Of a stretch of 64,000 bases of DNA, positions 9,738 through 20,400 are shown one piece after another. The notes beneath the pieces were generated by a model, which was not told the origin of the DNA, searched no databases, and saw nothing but the letters and a program-made list of their open reading frames with translations. The position numbers and the translations under genes are program-made. The stretch covers positions 372,001 through 436,000 of the forward strand of contig MKVT01000008.1 of the NCBI GenBank assembly GCA_001898935.1. The letters are read 5' to 3'. The stretch is from Paludibacter sp. 47-17. Its GTDB lineage: Bacteria > Bacteroidota > Bacteroidia > Bacteroidales > Paludibacteraceae. Each line of letters starts with the position of its first letter. Position 1 is the stretch's first letter.

Positions 9738-11882
9738 ATGAAAACAATTTTTACGTATGGAATGCTGGCGATTGCATTGCTTGCAGGCTCCGGCCGGTTA
9801 CAGGCTCAGGTCAACGGAACGGCCGCCAAGGCGATAGCTTCGACAGTCGAAAAACCAGTTTACTACTACATCGAATCGGCTGCCGATGGTACGGTAAACA
9901 TGGGTGCAAATGCCGGAAAAGATTACCGGGGCAATTTGCTGTATGTGCCCAATTCCACCGATGGTGTGAATATCAAGCACGACAAGCTTGAAACAATCAC
10001 GGCCGTGCCTCTTACAATCGATCATGCCATCTGGCAGATGATTATCGTAAACGATTCGGTGAAGTTGAAAAATAAGGCTACCGGATTGTATATGAAGGAC
10101 GCTCGTTTTGCCAGAACAGCCTCTGCAACCCGGTTCACGGCCTTTCCGCTTAACACGGCTGCTCCGTTGCAATACAGTTTAAAAACCTCTGATCAGGCAA
10201 GTCCGGGGGTTGCCTGGAACTCGGCAGCCAATGGTAACTATATCGATCGTTGGGGGAGTACGGCTCCCTTCAGCCAGGTAGCCTGGTATTTTATTGTCGC
10301 GCCGGGCAGTGAAGCCAATTACGCCGAGCTGTATCCCGCAGCCGTAAAGGTCGATCTGAATGCGAAAATCACTTCTACGCAAGCCATGTTGACCACTACT
10401 GCCGTGGGCGATCAACCTGGTAAATTTACCGAAGCTGCCCGTACTGCTTTGCAGAGTGCGATCGATGCAGCACAGTCGGTCCACGACAATGCAGCGTCGG
10501 GGGCAGCTGAATTTGAAGCAGCTATTGAAAATTTAAACACGGCTGTTCAGACTTATCTGGGTTCGTGTGTGAAGCCCGCAATCAGCGACGAAACCACTAC
10601 CAAGTGGTATTTTCTGCAAGGAACTCGTCCGGCCAATAGCTACATGACCAGCACCGGTTCGAAAGCGCCTATTCTCGGTAGAACGGTTGTTCCTGACGAT
10701 ACCCAGTTGTGGAAGTTTGTTGCCAATACCAAAGGTACCGCCAATGGTATCGCGCTGGTCAATAAAGCAACGGGCGAGTACCTGAGTGCCAATACTCCGT
10801 TCAATACGGCTATTTCGTCGGTCGATACCATGCCTTCGAACAACCTGCGCTTCATCGTAAGCGATATTTATACCAACAAAACAGCCCGTTTCTGGATCGA
10901 GAACGTGACAGGATCGACTCCTGTTTTCCGGTTGCACGCAGGTAATTCGAATGTGTTGAACTGGAATGGAAATGCTTACGATAATAGTAGCTGGTTGATT
11001 CTTGATTATAGTTTCGCTTTGAAAACTTTCCTGTCGGAATCGCTTGCGAAGGCCGACGATTTGTTGAATAAAGTTTCGGAAGGAATTGTGTATACGGCCG
11101 AAAACCGTACTGCTCTCGGCAATGCCAAATCAGCTGCTCAGACCGTATACGACAATGCAGCATCGACCGATCAGCAGTTGATCGATGCTAAAGCTGCTTT
11201 GGATGCGGCTATCGGCAGTCATATTGCTACCGCAACGGTGAATCCCGAAAAGTTGCTCTCCGAGAATCCGGGTAATTACAGATGGTATCGCATTAAGAGT
11301 ACGGCTACGCATGCCTATGCAAAGGATAAAGTTATTTCGATGGGAACCAGACTGACGGGAGCTAAGTTTACCTTTGAAGCAGCTGTTGCCGACGACGATA
11401 AACAATTGTTCCGTGTCGAACTGACCGACGATAAATCGAAGGTGAAAAACATCATTAATAAAAGTGCAGGTCATTTTATGGCTCCTAACGGCGCTATTTC
11501 GGACACGGCTTTTGTGGCCAACGATTTTGCGGTTTTGAAACTTACCGATGGACGTTCGGTGAATATCAAACCTACGGATGTAAATGCTTTGCATGCCCAG
11601 GAATCGGGAGCGCACATGGTCAATTGGGCCGGAGATGCCGGTTCGGCTTCGGCGTGGATGTTCGAATTTGTTGTGGAGACGCCTAAGGTAGTTACCTCGA
11701 CCGGCGCTACTGATGCTTCGTATCGTGTTGTTGTCCGGGATCGCGTTATCTCTGTAGAGGGCGCCGATCGGTTTGAAGTGTATTCGCTTACCGGTCAGCG
11801 GCTGGCGCATAATGTGGTTTTGCCGGCAGGAGTTTATATTGTAAAAGCGCCGCAATTCACCGTGAAAGTGCTGGTGCGGTAA
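9738..11882 (+). CDS. Secreted FIVAR/beta-trefoil protein, tandem paralogue 1
   Basis: A 714-residue exported protein of unknown function. I start it at ATG 9738 (MKTIFTYGMLAIALLAG, a typical signal peptide) rather than at the in-frame GTG 9711 or ATG 9732. It alternates beta-trefoil-like lectin units (WY..QG ... LWKF ... NKATGEYL) with two FIVAR-like helical segments (VHDNAAS and VYDNAAS, each followed by an A-rich helix). A short sorting domain ends it (YSLTGQRLAHN ... KVLVR). No catalytic residues are evident. It closely resembles the next gene along its whole length (shared blocks KWYFLQGTRPAN, AHMVNWAG, EVYSLTGQR), which indicates tandem duplication. It probably binds glycans or the cell envelope; that is inference from domain types and from its place after the sialidase. 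Confidence 0.82.
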   Translation: MKTIFTYGMLAIALLAGSGRLQAQVNGTAAKAIASTVEKPVYYYIESAADGTVNMGANAGKDYRGNLLYVPNSTDGVNIKHDKLETITAVPLTIDHAIWQMIIVNDSVKLKNKATGLYMKDARFARTASATRFTAFPLNTAAPLQYSLKTSDQASPGVAWNSAANGNYIDRWGSTAPFSQVAWYFIVAPGSEANYAELYPAAVKVDLNAKITSTQAMLTTTAVGDQPGKFTEAARTALQSAIDAAQSVHDNAASGAAEFEAAIENLNTAVQTYLGSCVKPAISDETTTKWYFLQGTRPANSYMTSTGSKAPILGRTVVPDDTQLWKFVANTKGTANGIALVNKATGEYLSANTPFNTAISSVDTMPSNNLRFIVSDIYTNKTARFWIENVTGSTPVFRLHAGNSNVLNWNGNAYDNSSWLILDYSFALKTFLSESLAKADDLLNKVSEGIVYTAENRTALGNAKSAAQTVYDNAASTDQQLIDAKAALDAAIGSHIATATVNPEKLLSENPGNYRWYRIKSTATHAYAKDKVISMGTRLTGAKFTFEAAVADDDKQLFRVELTDDKSKVKNIINKSAGHFMAPNGAISDTAFVANDFAVLKLTDGRSVNIKPTDVNALHAQESGAHMVNWAGDAGSASAWMFEFVVETPKVVTSTGATDASYRVVVRDRVISVEGADRFEVYSLTGQRLAHNVVLPAGVYIVKAPQFTVKVLVR

Positions 11883-11912
11883 GTTTTTATACATTAGTAT
11901 AGTTCCGAAAGA

Positions 11913-11944
11913 GGGTTGCTTTTAAAATGAGCAGCCCTTTTTTT
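11913..11944 (+). terminator. Rho-independent terminator
   Basis: Stem GGGTTGCT / AGCAGCCC (one G-T pair) around a 10-base loop, followed by a run of T (11938-11944). It lies 31 bases after the stop of the first FIVAR/lectin gene, so the sialidase unit probably ends here and the second paralogue has its own promoter. Confidence 0.8.
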
Positions 11945-11961
11945 CTTAAAATATAAATTAT

Positions 11962-11993
11962 TTAGGATTTATTCCGGGAAATTTGTAACTTTG
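11962..11993 (+). promoter_or_regulatory. Candidate promoter of the second FIVAR/lectin paralogue
   Basis: TAACTTTG at 11986-11993 matches the Bacteroidetes -7 box, with an imperfect -33 element (TTTA near 11962) at the expected spacing. It lies between the terminator of the preceding gene and the ATG at 12075, leaving a leader of roughly 75 bases. Confidence 0.5.
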
Positions 11994-12074
11994 GCCGGTT
12001 TTAAGGGCGATTTATTCTTTTTTATGAATGGTCGTTGCTTGAGATAATATGTTAAATTTATAATTTCTAGTATT

Positions 12075-14141
12075 ATGAGAAAAAGATTTTACTTTCTATT
12101 GCTGTCGATGGCAGTGATTTTTGGTTTTGCCGGTCGGGCGGTGGCTCAAACCATGCCGGTAGTGAGCGACAATTCGGGAGAGACCTGGTATTTTATCCGT
12201 AACCTGGATACGGCTACTCCTCGCAGTCAGTTGGCTATTTCGTTCAATGGTGCCGATGCCGTAGCGAAAGGCGAAAATTTTTATTCCGCAGTTCCCTCGA
12301 TGTGGAAAGTGGTCAAAGATGCAGAAGCCGATACGTATGGATTGGTTTGTAAAGTAGAAGGTGTCGAGTATTACCTGAACGATGCGATGTCTTTGACTAC
12401 CACTTCGTTTACAGGTTGGAAGTTGGTTTCGGGCACCTCGGGTTCGGTTACAGGATGGCGTTTGGAATATGCTCCGGGCGGTGTGCTTACTGCCGTGGTT
12501 CATCAGAAGAATTATACCGAAGGGGGTGTGTACCGTCTGATGTCTACCTGGCTGGGTGCCGATGTGGCCAGCTTGTGGAGTTTCGATACGCCTAAAAAAA
12601 TACTTGAACTTAATCTTACCAAGGCGAATACCATCTTTACGAATACTACCGAAGGGATGGATCCTGGTAAATTCACTTCGCAGGCAAGAACCACGTTTGG
12701 AAATGCACTGGCTTCGGCACAGGCAGTATACGATAACGAATCGTCGACGGCCGAACAACTATCTGCTGCGATTTCCGCTGTGCAGGCAGCACATCCCGTA
12801 TATACAGCCAGCGTTATTCTGCCTGTTGTAAGTACCGAATCAACAACGAAGTGGTATTTCCTGCAAGGTACGCGTCCGGCCAATACTTATCTGACCAGCA
12901 CTGGTGCAGGTGCTCAGGTATTGTCGAAACCTGTGATCCCCGACGATACCCAGCTTTGGAAATTTGTTGCCAATACTTCGGGAACGGCCAACGGGCTGGC
13001 GATGGTAAACAAGGTGACTGGCGAATATATTAATGCCAATGCGGCAAATAATACCAATATATTTTCGGTGGCTACCTTGCCTGCCAATAACCTGCAATTT
13101 ATAGTAAGCGATATTTACACCAATAAAGTAGCTCGTTTTTGGATCGAACATGCGGCCGGTTCAACGCCTGCCTTCCGTTTGCATGCCGGTAACACCAATG
13201 TGTTGAACTGGACGGGGAATCGTTACGACAATAGCAGCTGGTTGATTCTGGATTATGACGTGGCTTTGAGTCAGTTCCTGACCGATGCGATTGCTGAGGC
13301 CGAAGGCTTGCAGGTAGGAGTGCAAGTAGGAACTGCGTTCGGACAAGTGGCGGCTGCCGACCAGCATACATTGGCTACGGCTGTTTCGGCCGCTAAACAG
13401 GTGCGTGACAACGCAGCTGCAACGCAGCAGCAAAAACTGGACGGGGTGACGGCTATCCAGCTGGCGATTTCCAACTTTAAAGCGGCAGTGATTAAGAATC
13501 CTGAAACGCTGCTTTCGCAAAGCAACGATAATTACAGCTGGTACTGGATTCGCAGTACTGCAATGAATGCGTATGCAAAAGATAAGGTGATTTCGGCTGG
13601 AACGCGCCTTACCGACGAAAAATTCACTTTCGAAGCCAAAACGGCTGAGGTTTCCGATGCCCAGTTGTTCCGGTTCGAACTCACCGAGGATAAGACGAAG
13701 GTGAAAAATATAATCAATAAATTAAACGATAAATACATGGCTCCTAACGGAATGATTTCCGATACGGCTTTTGTTGCCAACGATTTTACGCTCACCTTGC
13801 TGACCGACGGATTGACATTTAATATCAAACCAGCTGCAGTTGCTGCTCTTCATGCACAGGAAAACGGAGCGCATATGGTTAACTGGGCCGGCGGAGCAGG
13901 AACTGCTTCGGCCTGGTCGATCGACTTTGCGTTGGAATCGCCGAAGGTGATTACAGCTGCTCCTGAAGTGGAGACGGCCTATCGGGTGATGGTAACGGAA
14001 GGTCGTATCGTGGTAGAGGGAGTTGACAAGTATGAAGTGTATTCGCTTACCGGACAGCGTCAGCTGTTGAATGCCGTGTTGCCGCAGGGTGTCTATATTG
14101 TTAAGTCGAGCGCATTTGCTGCTAAGGTATTGGTGCGGTAA
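12075..14141 (+). CDS. Secreted FIVAR/beta-trefoil protein, tandem paralogue 2
   Basis: A 688-residue exported protein with signal peptide 1-24 (ends AVAQ). It has the same plan as its upstream neighbour: a lectin-like unit (TWYFIRN ... MWKVV), a FIVAR-like helix pair (VYDNESS), a second lectin unit (KWYFLQGTRPAN ... LWKFVAN), another FIVAR-like segment (VRDNAAA), a third lectin-like unit (YSWYWIRST) and a sorting domain ending KVLVR. Function unknown; non-catalytic glycan or surface binding is inferred. It has its own candidate promoter and ends at a terminator shared with the convergent M60 gene. The N-terminal unit differs from paralogue 1 more than the rest, so the first binding module may have diverged. 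Confidence 0.82.
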   Translation: MRKRFYFLLLSMAVIFGFAGRAVAQTMPVVSDNSGETWYFIRNLDTATPRSQLAISFNGADAVAKGENFYSAVPSMWKVVKDAEADTYGLVCKVEGVEYYLNDAMSLTTTSFTGWKLVSGTSGSVTGWRLEYAPGGVLTAVVHQKNYTEGGVYRLMSTWLGADVASLWSFDTPKKILELNLTKANTIFTNTTEGMDPGKFTSQARTTFGNALASAQAVYDNESSTAEQLSAAISAVQAAHPVYTASVILPVVSTESTTKWYFLQGTRPANTYLTSTGAGAQVLSKPVIPDDTQLWKFVANTSGTANGLAMVNKVTGEYINANAANNTNIFSVATLPANNLQFIVSDIYTNKVARFWIEHAAGSTPAFRLHAGNTNVLNWTGNRYDNSSWLILDYDVALSQFLTDAIAEAEGLQVGVQVGTAFGQVAAADQHTLATAVSAAKQVRDNAAATQQQKLDGVTAIQLAISNFKAAVIKNPETLLSQSNDNYSWYWIRSTAMNAYAKDKVISAGTRLTDEKFTFEAKTAEVSDAQLFRFELTEDKTKVKNIINKLNDKYMAPNGMISDTAFVANDFTLTLLTDGLTFNIKPAAVAALHAQENGAHMVNWAGGAGTASAWSIDFALESPKVITAAPEVETAYRVMVTEGRIVVEGVDKYEVYSLTGQRQLLNAVLPQGVYIVKSSAFAAKVLVR

Positions 14142-14158
14142 TTCAACCGTACGGCCAT

Positions 14159-14195
14159 AAAAAAGCCCGGGGAAAATTGTTCTCCGGGCTTTTTT
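14159..14195. terminator. Bidirectional terminator between convergent genes
   Basis: AAAAAAGCCCGGGGAA pairs with TTCTCCGGGCTTTTTT around a short loop. The A-run and T-run flank the GC stem on both sides, so the hairpin can stop transcripts from both the FIVAR/lectin gene (plus) and the M60 gene (minus). Confidence 0.88.
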
Positions 14196-14207
14196 ATGCT
14201 GGTTTAT

Positions 14208-17200
14208 TTAGTTTGTTACGATCACCTTTAAGGTTGTTGCCGGTGTTTTAACAAGGTAAATTCCATTGGCTAAATTGTTGTTGTCGATTCGTTGTCCGTT
14301 CAGCATGAATACTTCGAAACGGTCGGCTCCATCGACATGAATCTTGCCGTCGCGTGCATAAGCATGCAGCGAATCGATCGAACTTGTTGAAGTACCGGTG
14401 GTTACGATGGGCGAAAATTGCCAGAGAGATCCCATCGAAAGCGTAGTGCTTGAATTGAGCGTTCCGGTATTGGTCATGTTTACCATGGTGGATCCCGAGT
14501 AGTTGTTGAGCGATATGCGATAACCTACTACACCGTCGAGCGAAGTAAGATAGATGTAGAAGGTGCGGGGTGTTTCGGACAGTGCAAGGTTGCTACCCGA
14601 GAAATTGAGGTATTTGCCGTCCTCGCTTCTCAGGTTGCAGGCTCCTGACGTAGCGTTGTAATTGACGATCGACCACGCATTTTCACCCGGTTGACTGGTT
14701 ACGGTGTTCGTTTCGTTGTTGTAATTGATCGATGAGCCCAGAACATCGGCCTCTATACGCATCGAGCGTATGATATAGGGGTGATTGAGGTTGTCGTTAC
14801 TTACTGTCAGAGAGTTGGCCGGAATGAACTGCCATACCGAAGCCGCATCATTTTCGGTGTAATTCATCAAGCTGAGTGAAGTCGACAGGTGGGCCACGCT
14901 GCTCAAGGTCGATCCGGTATAGTTGGCAAACCGATAGCCGGTCGAGCCGCCCTGACTAACGCTTTCCAGAGTCCATCCGAAAGGAGTGCTTGTTGCGCGA
15001 AAATCGCTGCCCAGGTAAAGTCCTGCTTCGTTTACCAGACCGGTTTTTCCGTCGATATTCACTAGTTTCCATTTTTGAGTTTTCAATACGGGCAGTGTTG
15101 ACGCACCTGCCACAGCTCCGTTGGAACCTGCGGTAAGCGATGTAAAAGAGCGGTTGCTGTTGTTGTTGCTGCTTTCGGTTCCCATATTCTTTACAATATA
15201 CCAGTATTCGTTGGTTTCGTCGCTGATACGGGGCTGCTCCTGAATGATCGCAAGCTTTGGTTCGATTTCTATTCGGGTTCCGTCGTATTGAATGGCATAT
15301 ATCTTCGTGCTGTCGGTATAGGCGCCGGGGAAGGATATCTGTTCCAATTGCGATATGTTTACCAGTTTGGAGCCTTGCCATGCTTCGTAGGCAACAGCAT
15401 TTTTCCATCCCGAGAGGCGCATCGAATTCCCGAAAAGAGCTGCAGATCCTTTTTCGACTGTTGCTTTGTTTTTATACAATTCCCAGTTGGTGTCGGTGAT
15501 GTATTGAATTTTATAGGGCAATACTTCAAAATTCTTATTTTTTATGTACTGCTTCGTTGCATTCGATTGAGTGGTGGTGATGGTTAATTGAGCTGTTGAA
15601 TAATCCTCTACGGAGATATTGATAGGTTTCAGGTAACCCCATGCCTCGAAGAATTCGGTAAGGTCGGCTTTGGCAGAGTCGGCCACCAGTTTGACAAAAT
15701 TGAGCTGGTATTCGCCGTGATTCGAGCCTGTAGGGCGTTTGCGGGCGCCTTCGTAAATACTGGCATAAAAGTCGGTGCGCCCCAGCACCCGGTTGAAAAA
15801 CAATTCAAGTTGCCACATCGATACCAGTTTGTGCCAGATATTGGCCTGGCCATGTGCCGCGCCGCCGATGATGATTTCTTCAAATGCCGCCTGGTAGCGG
15901 TTTTCTTCAGTAAGCCGGGAGGGGTTTCCCCAGGTGGTTTGTACCAGCAGCGACTGGATGTTGTTGGTAACCTCCGTGGTTCCGATCCATCTCAGTAGGG
16001 GGGTATGCTGGTTGGAGTGACCCACTTCGTGAGCCGGCCCCCAGGGATATTTGCGTACATTGGTGGCATTGGTCAAGCCATCCATGGTTCCCACTTCATA
16101 GCCGGTATGGTACGACGTGGAGTACATGTACGAATGGTACATCACCACAAAGTGGGAGCGGTTTTTAGGGTCTCGGTTGGGGAATTTGTAATAACCCATG
16201 AATTCACGTTGCATCTGTACCAGTTCGTTGTAGTTGGCTACCAGTTGAGGTCCGCTGGTTAAAGCGTTTTTCTTGAAATGAGCGGTCGGGTAGGAGAGGT
16301 GGGCATATTTACCCAATGCGTCGAAATATTCGTACTTTGTTGCGCTCAGGATACGCGACCAGTCGGCAGCGCTGTGTTTTTCCGAGTCGAAGTAACCATT
16401 TACCTTTCCGTAGGCAAAATGAATTTTAACCTGCGGCACCGTGGTGTGTAGAGCCGTGCTGTGATAGAAAACATAAAACAGGCCGTCGCGGTCGGCTACA
16501 ATCCGGTTGGCCCCTTTGCTGAGCCCGTAATAGCTGTTTTCCCAATAGCCATTGCCTCCGGGTTTATTGTAATTTTTCAGGGTGAGTGAAACCGGTACAT
16601 CGTAGATATCGTCGACCATTACGATTACGGTATCGCCCTGACGTACGAAAATTCCGGTCGGATTATCGCATAGGCTATAAGTTCCCACCCGGTTGTTGCG
16701 CGAAAAATCGTCGGGATGCGGCCAGGCTTTGTAATGTTGGATCCGGAATTCGGTGGTATAACTTTGGTCCAGTAGGTCGAGTGCCAGTTGTTTGTAAAAC
16801 GGATTGTTGATGGCGTTGATATTGTCGCGGGTTACCCCCGTTTTCAGTGTGGTGCATGCCGCATCGGTAAAGATCGACAACGGATTGAACGCCCCTTCCT
16901 TTAGTTTGTAGAATTCCATCTCGGTACAGGCGGCAAAGCCGTTGCCATCGCCGGCTCCTGTACGGATATAGAATTGCACGGCATCGATATTGACCTGTGT
17001 CGTGTCGAAAAACACTTTCCAGGAGCCGGAGGCGCCGTTCAGGTTTTTGGTCAGTACTTTCGTGAAGGTGGTAGTGCCGGCTTCGCGCACTCTGACGTCG
17101 AATTCGCGGAAATTTCCATTCGACGAACCGTCCATGCGGGTGTTGTAAATAAAATAATCGATATTGCTTGCTGTCGTGAGGTAATAGGTGAGCGTAACCG

Positions 17201-17444
17201 GAAAGCTGGTGGAACCCCATGTGGAATGGTACAGGGTCGATTTGTTGCCATCGAAACTTTTTTCTATTCCGTAGCCTGGTTGTGTAGAGGTAGAGGTTCC
17301 GCTTTTAATGCTTACCTGTTCCTGTTCGCCCAGTGCCGAACTGGTGAAAGGAACGGTTTCGGCTTGTAATGCAAAAGGCAATGCGAAGGCAGCCAGAAGG
17401 CTTGCAACGAAAAGTTTTGAAAATAATCGAAAATTGTTTTTCAT
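14208..17444 (-). CDS. M60-like (enhancin/mucinase) zinc metallopeptidase, T9SS-exported
   Basis: A secreted 1078-residue peptidase of the M60-like family, members of which cleave mucins and other O-glycoproteins. Signal peptide 1-29. A discoidin/F5-8C-like domain (about 45-180) probably binds galactosyl glycans. The peptidase domain (about 250-620) carries HEVGH at 472-476 and the third zinc ligand E491 (TTEVTNN), matching the HExxH-x(8-28)-E gluzincin pattern. The C-terminal part has two beta-trefoil-like units (YWYIVKN at about 780; a second at about 920) and a sorting domain (about 1010-1078, EVFMLNGQRI ... VIVTN). It is the last gene of the lectin, GH36-like, GH95, M60 group. GH95 ends 49 bases upstream, and the gap holds a separate -7 box. 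Backbone cleavage would complement the glycosidases around it. Confidence 0.92.
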   Translation of the reverse strand: MKNNFRLFSKLFVASLLAAFALPFALQAETVPFTSSALGEQEQVSIKSGTSTSTQPGYGIEKSFDGNKSTLYHSTWGSTSFPVTLTYYLTTASNIDYFIYNTRMDGSSNGNFREFDVRVREAGTTTFTKVLTKNLNGASGSWKVFFDTTQVNIDAVQFYIRTGAGDGNGFAACTEMEFYKLKEGAFNPLSIFTDAACTTLKTGVTRDNINAINNPFYKQLALDLLDQSYTTEFRIQHYKAWPHPDDFSRNNRVGTYSLCDNPTGIFVRQGDTVIVMVDDIYDVPVSLTLKNYNKPGGNGYWENSYYGLSKGANRIVADRDGLFYVFYHSTALHTTVPQVKIHFAYGKVNGYFDSEKHSAADWSRILSATKYEYFDALGKYAHLSYPTAHFKKNALTSGPQLVANYNELVQMQREFMGYYKFPNRDPKNRSHFVVMYHSYMYSTSYHTGYEVGTMDGLTNATNVRKYPWGPAHEVGHSNQHTPLLRWIGTTEVTNNIQSLLVQTTWGNPSRLTEENRYQAAFEEIIIGGAAHGQANIWHKLVSMWQLELFFNRVLGRTDFYASIYEGARKRPTGSNHGEYQLNFVKLVADSAKADLTEFFEAWGYLKPINISVEDYSTAQLTITTTQSNATKQYIKNKNFEVLPYKIQYITDTNWELYKNKATVEKGSAALFGNSMRLSGWKNAVAYEAWQGSKLVNISQLEQISFPGAYTDSTKIYAIQYDGTRIEIEPKLAIIQEQPRISDETNEYWYIVKNMGTESSNNNSNRSFTSLTAGSNGAVAGASTLPVLKTQKWKLVNIDGKTGLVNEAGLYLGSDFRATSTPFGWTLESVSQGGSTGYRFANYTGSTLSSVAHLSTSLSLMNYTENDAASVWQFIPANSLTVSNDNLNHPYIIRSMRIEADVLGSSINYNNETNTVTSQPGENAWSIVNYNATSGACNLRSEDGKYLNFSGSNLALSETPRTFYIYLTSLDGVVGYRISLNNYSGSTMVNMTNTGTLNSSTTLSMGSLWQFSPIVTTGTSTSSIDSLHAYARDGKIHVDGADRFEVFMLNGQRIDNNNLANGIYLVKTPATTLKVIVTN

Positions 17445-17460
17445 ATTGCTGGTGTTTTTT

Positions 17461-17483
17461 TAGTATCTGCGGCAAAGATACTA
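17461..17483 (-). promoter_or_regulatory. -7 box within a perfect inverted repeat upstream of M60
   Basis: TAGTATCT (17461-17468) and AGATACTA (17476-17483) form an 8-base perfect inverted repeat with a 7-base spacer. The minus-strand -7 box TATCTTTG (17473-17480) overlaps its right arm and lies 28 bases from the M60 ATG. There is no clear -33 box. A T-run on the transcribed strand is absent, so this is not a typical terminator; an operator over a promoter is the better reading. Confidence 0.5.
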
Positions 17484-17493
17484 AAAGTATTTA

Positions 17494-20400
17494 TTATAAG
17501 ATAATTTTTTTTGTTAAACAGAAAGCTTGTTTCTGATTTTTAAGATAGTGGATAGTAATCAGATAGCTTCCCCGGTCGAGTTCCGGCAAGCGGAGGGTGT
17601 TGCTCTTGCTTTCCAGTAGTTTTCGTCCGTCGATAGTGTAAAGGGTAAGAGCCGAAATCAGATGTTCGGCCGAATTGACCTCCAGCAGATTTTGCTTTAT
17701 CTGCACCTGGATGTATTCGTTTCCGGCAGTTGACAGGCCTGTGCTGTTCAGCGGAACGATATCGAACAGGAAATGGAGTTTTGAAGGGCTGCTGGCCCCG
17801 CCTGTGCGACTCAGACGCTGGGTGGAGCTATCGTAAATCCAGAATCCGGTGCCGGCTTGCTGCGTATTTTGAATCGCGTAACTGGTGCTGTCGAAGTAAA
17901 TGTTGTATGTGTTCCAGTCGGCATAGTACGGATTGGTTCCGAAATTTCCCAGTTCGTTGATGTAGCGCCCATCGGCTTTGCTGGTAATTTTATAATACCC
18001 TTTATCCTTGCTGATGGTCCAGTGTTGCTTTTGCAGTTCGGCGGCAGCTGTCAGTTCGGCGGCAAACACCGGAGCTCCTCCCGAAGCTCCTGGTGTTGTG
18101 TTGGTTAAGCGCATGTCGTTGTAACGAATGGTGTAGTCTCCGTCGGGGAGGGTGTTTTTTTCAATCACCGGTTCACATTCGCCCGCCTGTGTGGCGAATT
18201 CGATGAGGTATTCGGTGCCCTGACTTGTGGCAAACGAAATCTGATCGGCGCCTTCGTTGGTGATGCTAAGCACTTCGTTGGTGGCGGCATTCCGGACAAT
18301 CGCTTTAGCAGCTCCGCAATAATTGATACGGCACACTTGTCCGGCCAGCGAGCGGATGCGGGCTGTACGTACTACTTTCGTATCCCAGTTGATGGCTACC
18401 TCAAAGTTGCCGACAGCTTTCAATCCAGCTACCGAACCGGCAGGCCATGCGTCGGGAAGTGCCGGCAGCAATTGAAGAATGCCTGTATGACTTTGCAACA
18501 ACATCTCCGCGATTCCTGCCGCAGCTCCGAAGTTTCCATCGATCTGGAAGGGCGGATGGGTGTCGAACAGGTTCTGGTACACGCCTCCTCCGCTGGTAGG
18601 ATATGTGAGCGCCAGATTGATGATTTTGTAAGCGCGGTTGCCATCGAGCGCCCGTGCCCAAAGATTCACTTTCCATCCCATCGACCAGCCGGTGCTGGCG
18701 TCGCCACGCGCATCGAGCGACCGTATCGCCGCGTCGAATATTTTCTTATCGATCAGCGGTGAAATCTGGTTGCCGGGGTATAAACCGATGAGGTGCGACA
18801 TATGGCGGTGACCGGCCTGGCCTACCGTGCGGGGAGAATATTTCCATTCACGCAGATGTCCGTCGGCATCAATATGCAATCCGGGATCAAGTTGGGTAAA
18901 TTTGGCCAGTAATTCATTTTTGAAAGCAGCATCGCCTGCAACCGCCGTTCCCAGGCTATCGATAGCGGCGAGAGTCGTGCTGAATAAATCCCATACCAGT
19001 TGCTGGGCATGCGCCACACCGTCTTCGTTGGGGCCATGCTCGGGCGAGTATTCGTTGGGACATACCAGCGTGCCATCGGGAGCAATACCGTACTGGCTGC
19101 TGCCTTTATCGTTGATGAGCCGTTCCATCCAGAATTCGGCAGCCGATTTCATCACAGGATATGCTTTGGTAAGCAGGAAATTCTTATCGAGGGTATACCG
19201 GTAGTGTTGCCACAAATGCATGCAATACCAGGCATTTGCTATCACGTAATTGTGCATGAATCCTCCGTGCCATCCGAAGATGTTGTTTTCGGTAAACAAG
19301 GTCCAGCCCCTGGTTTGTCCCGAATTCCTTGCATTCTTTTTCCATTGAGGTTGTATGATGGCCTCGTTATAAATATAGTTCAGAAAGGTACGGTGCAATT
19401 CCGACAGGTTGGTGTTTTCGGCCGGCCAGTAATTCATCTGCACGTTAATATTACTGTGAATATCGCTGCTCCAGGGGGGAGTATTGCTGTTGTTCCAGAT
19501 TCCCTGCAGGTTCGAAGGCGAATCCATCCCGCGCGCCGAACCGATCATAAGGTATCGGCCGTACTGAAAATACAATTCTTCGAGAAAAGGATTGCGTTGT
19601 CCCGAATTGTATTGTTGAAGCAAGGTGTTGGTAGGTACCGTGCTTCCGGCTGTCGTAAGCCGTAAGGTCGTGCGATCGAACAATTGTTTGTAGTCGCTGA
19701 TGTGTTTCTGTTTCACCGTTTCGTAATCCTGCGCCGCAACGGCAGCCACGATGGCATCGGTTTGCCCCTTGATCAGCGCAGCATTGAAGGTATAAGTCGG
19801 GCTGGCAGGCGCATAATTGGTTTTGCCCCGGAGCACTATCGTCACTGCATCGGCATTGTTTACTTTAACGGTTCCGTCGGAGGTGACGAGCGTTCCGCCC
19901 TCGTTTTTAACCTGTACCCGGGCATAATACGAAAGTAACTGCAATTTACCGTCGAATGAAAGCGATCCTTCGCCGGCTGCAGGTACCGATCCGTGGGCAT
20001 CCCACAGGATAGCTTCCAGCGAAACCATTGCCGGCTGCGAGGCGGTAAAGCGAATCACCACCGCACTGTCGGGATACGATGCCAGGTATTCGCGTTTATA
20101 ATTTACTCCGCCGATGGAATACTCCACCGTGGCCAGTGCATTCTCGATATCCAGCGTGCGAATATAATTGCTAACCGCCGTAACGCCGGGCGTGTTGATA
20201 TACAGGCTGCCAAAGTTCTGATAGGCCCCATAGGTCGTCGTGTTTCCCTGCCAGAGCGTTTTGTCGTTGAACTGTATCTCGTCCTGTTTGATACCCCCGA
20301 AAACCATGGCGCCGAATTGTCCGTTTCCGATCGGAAGCGCCTGGGTCATCCAGTCGGTGGCCGGACTCCGGTACCAAAGCGTATACCGGTTGGCAGGAGC

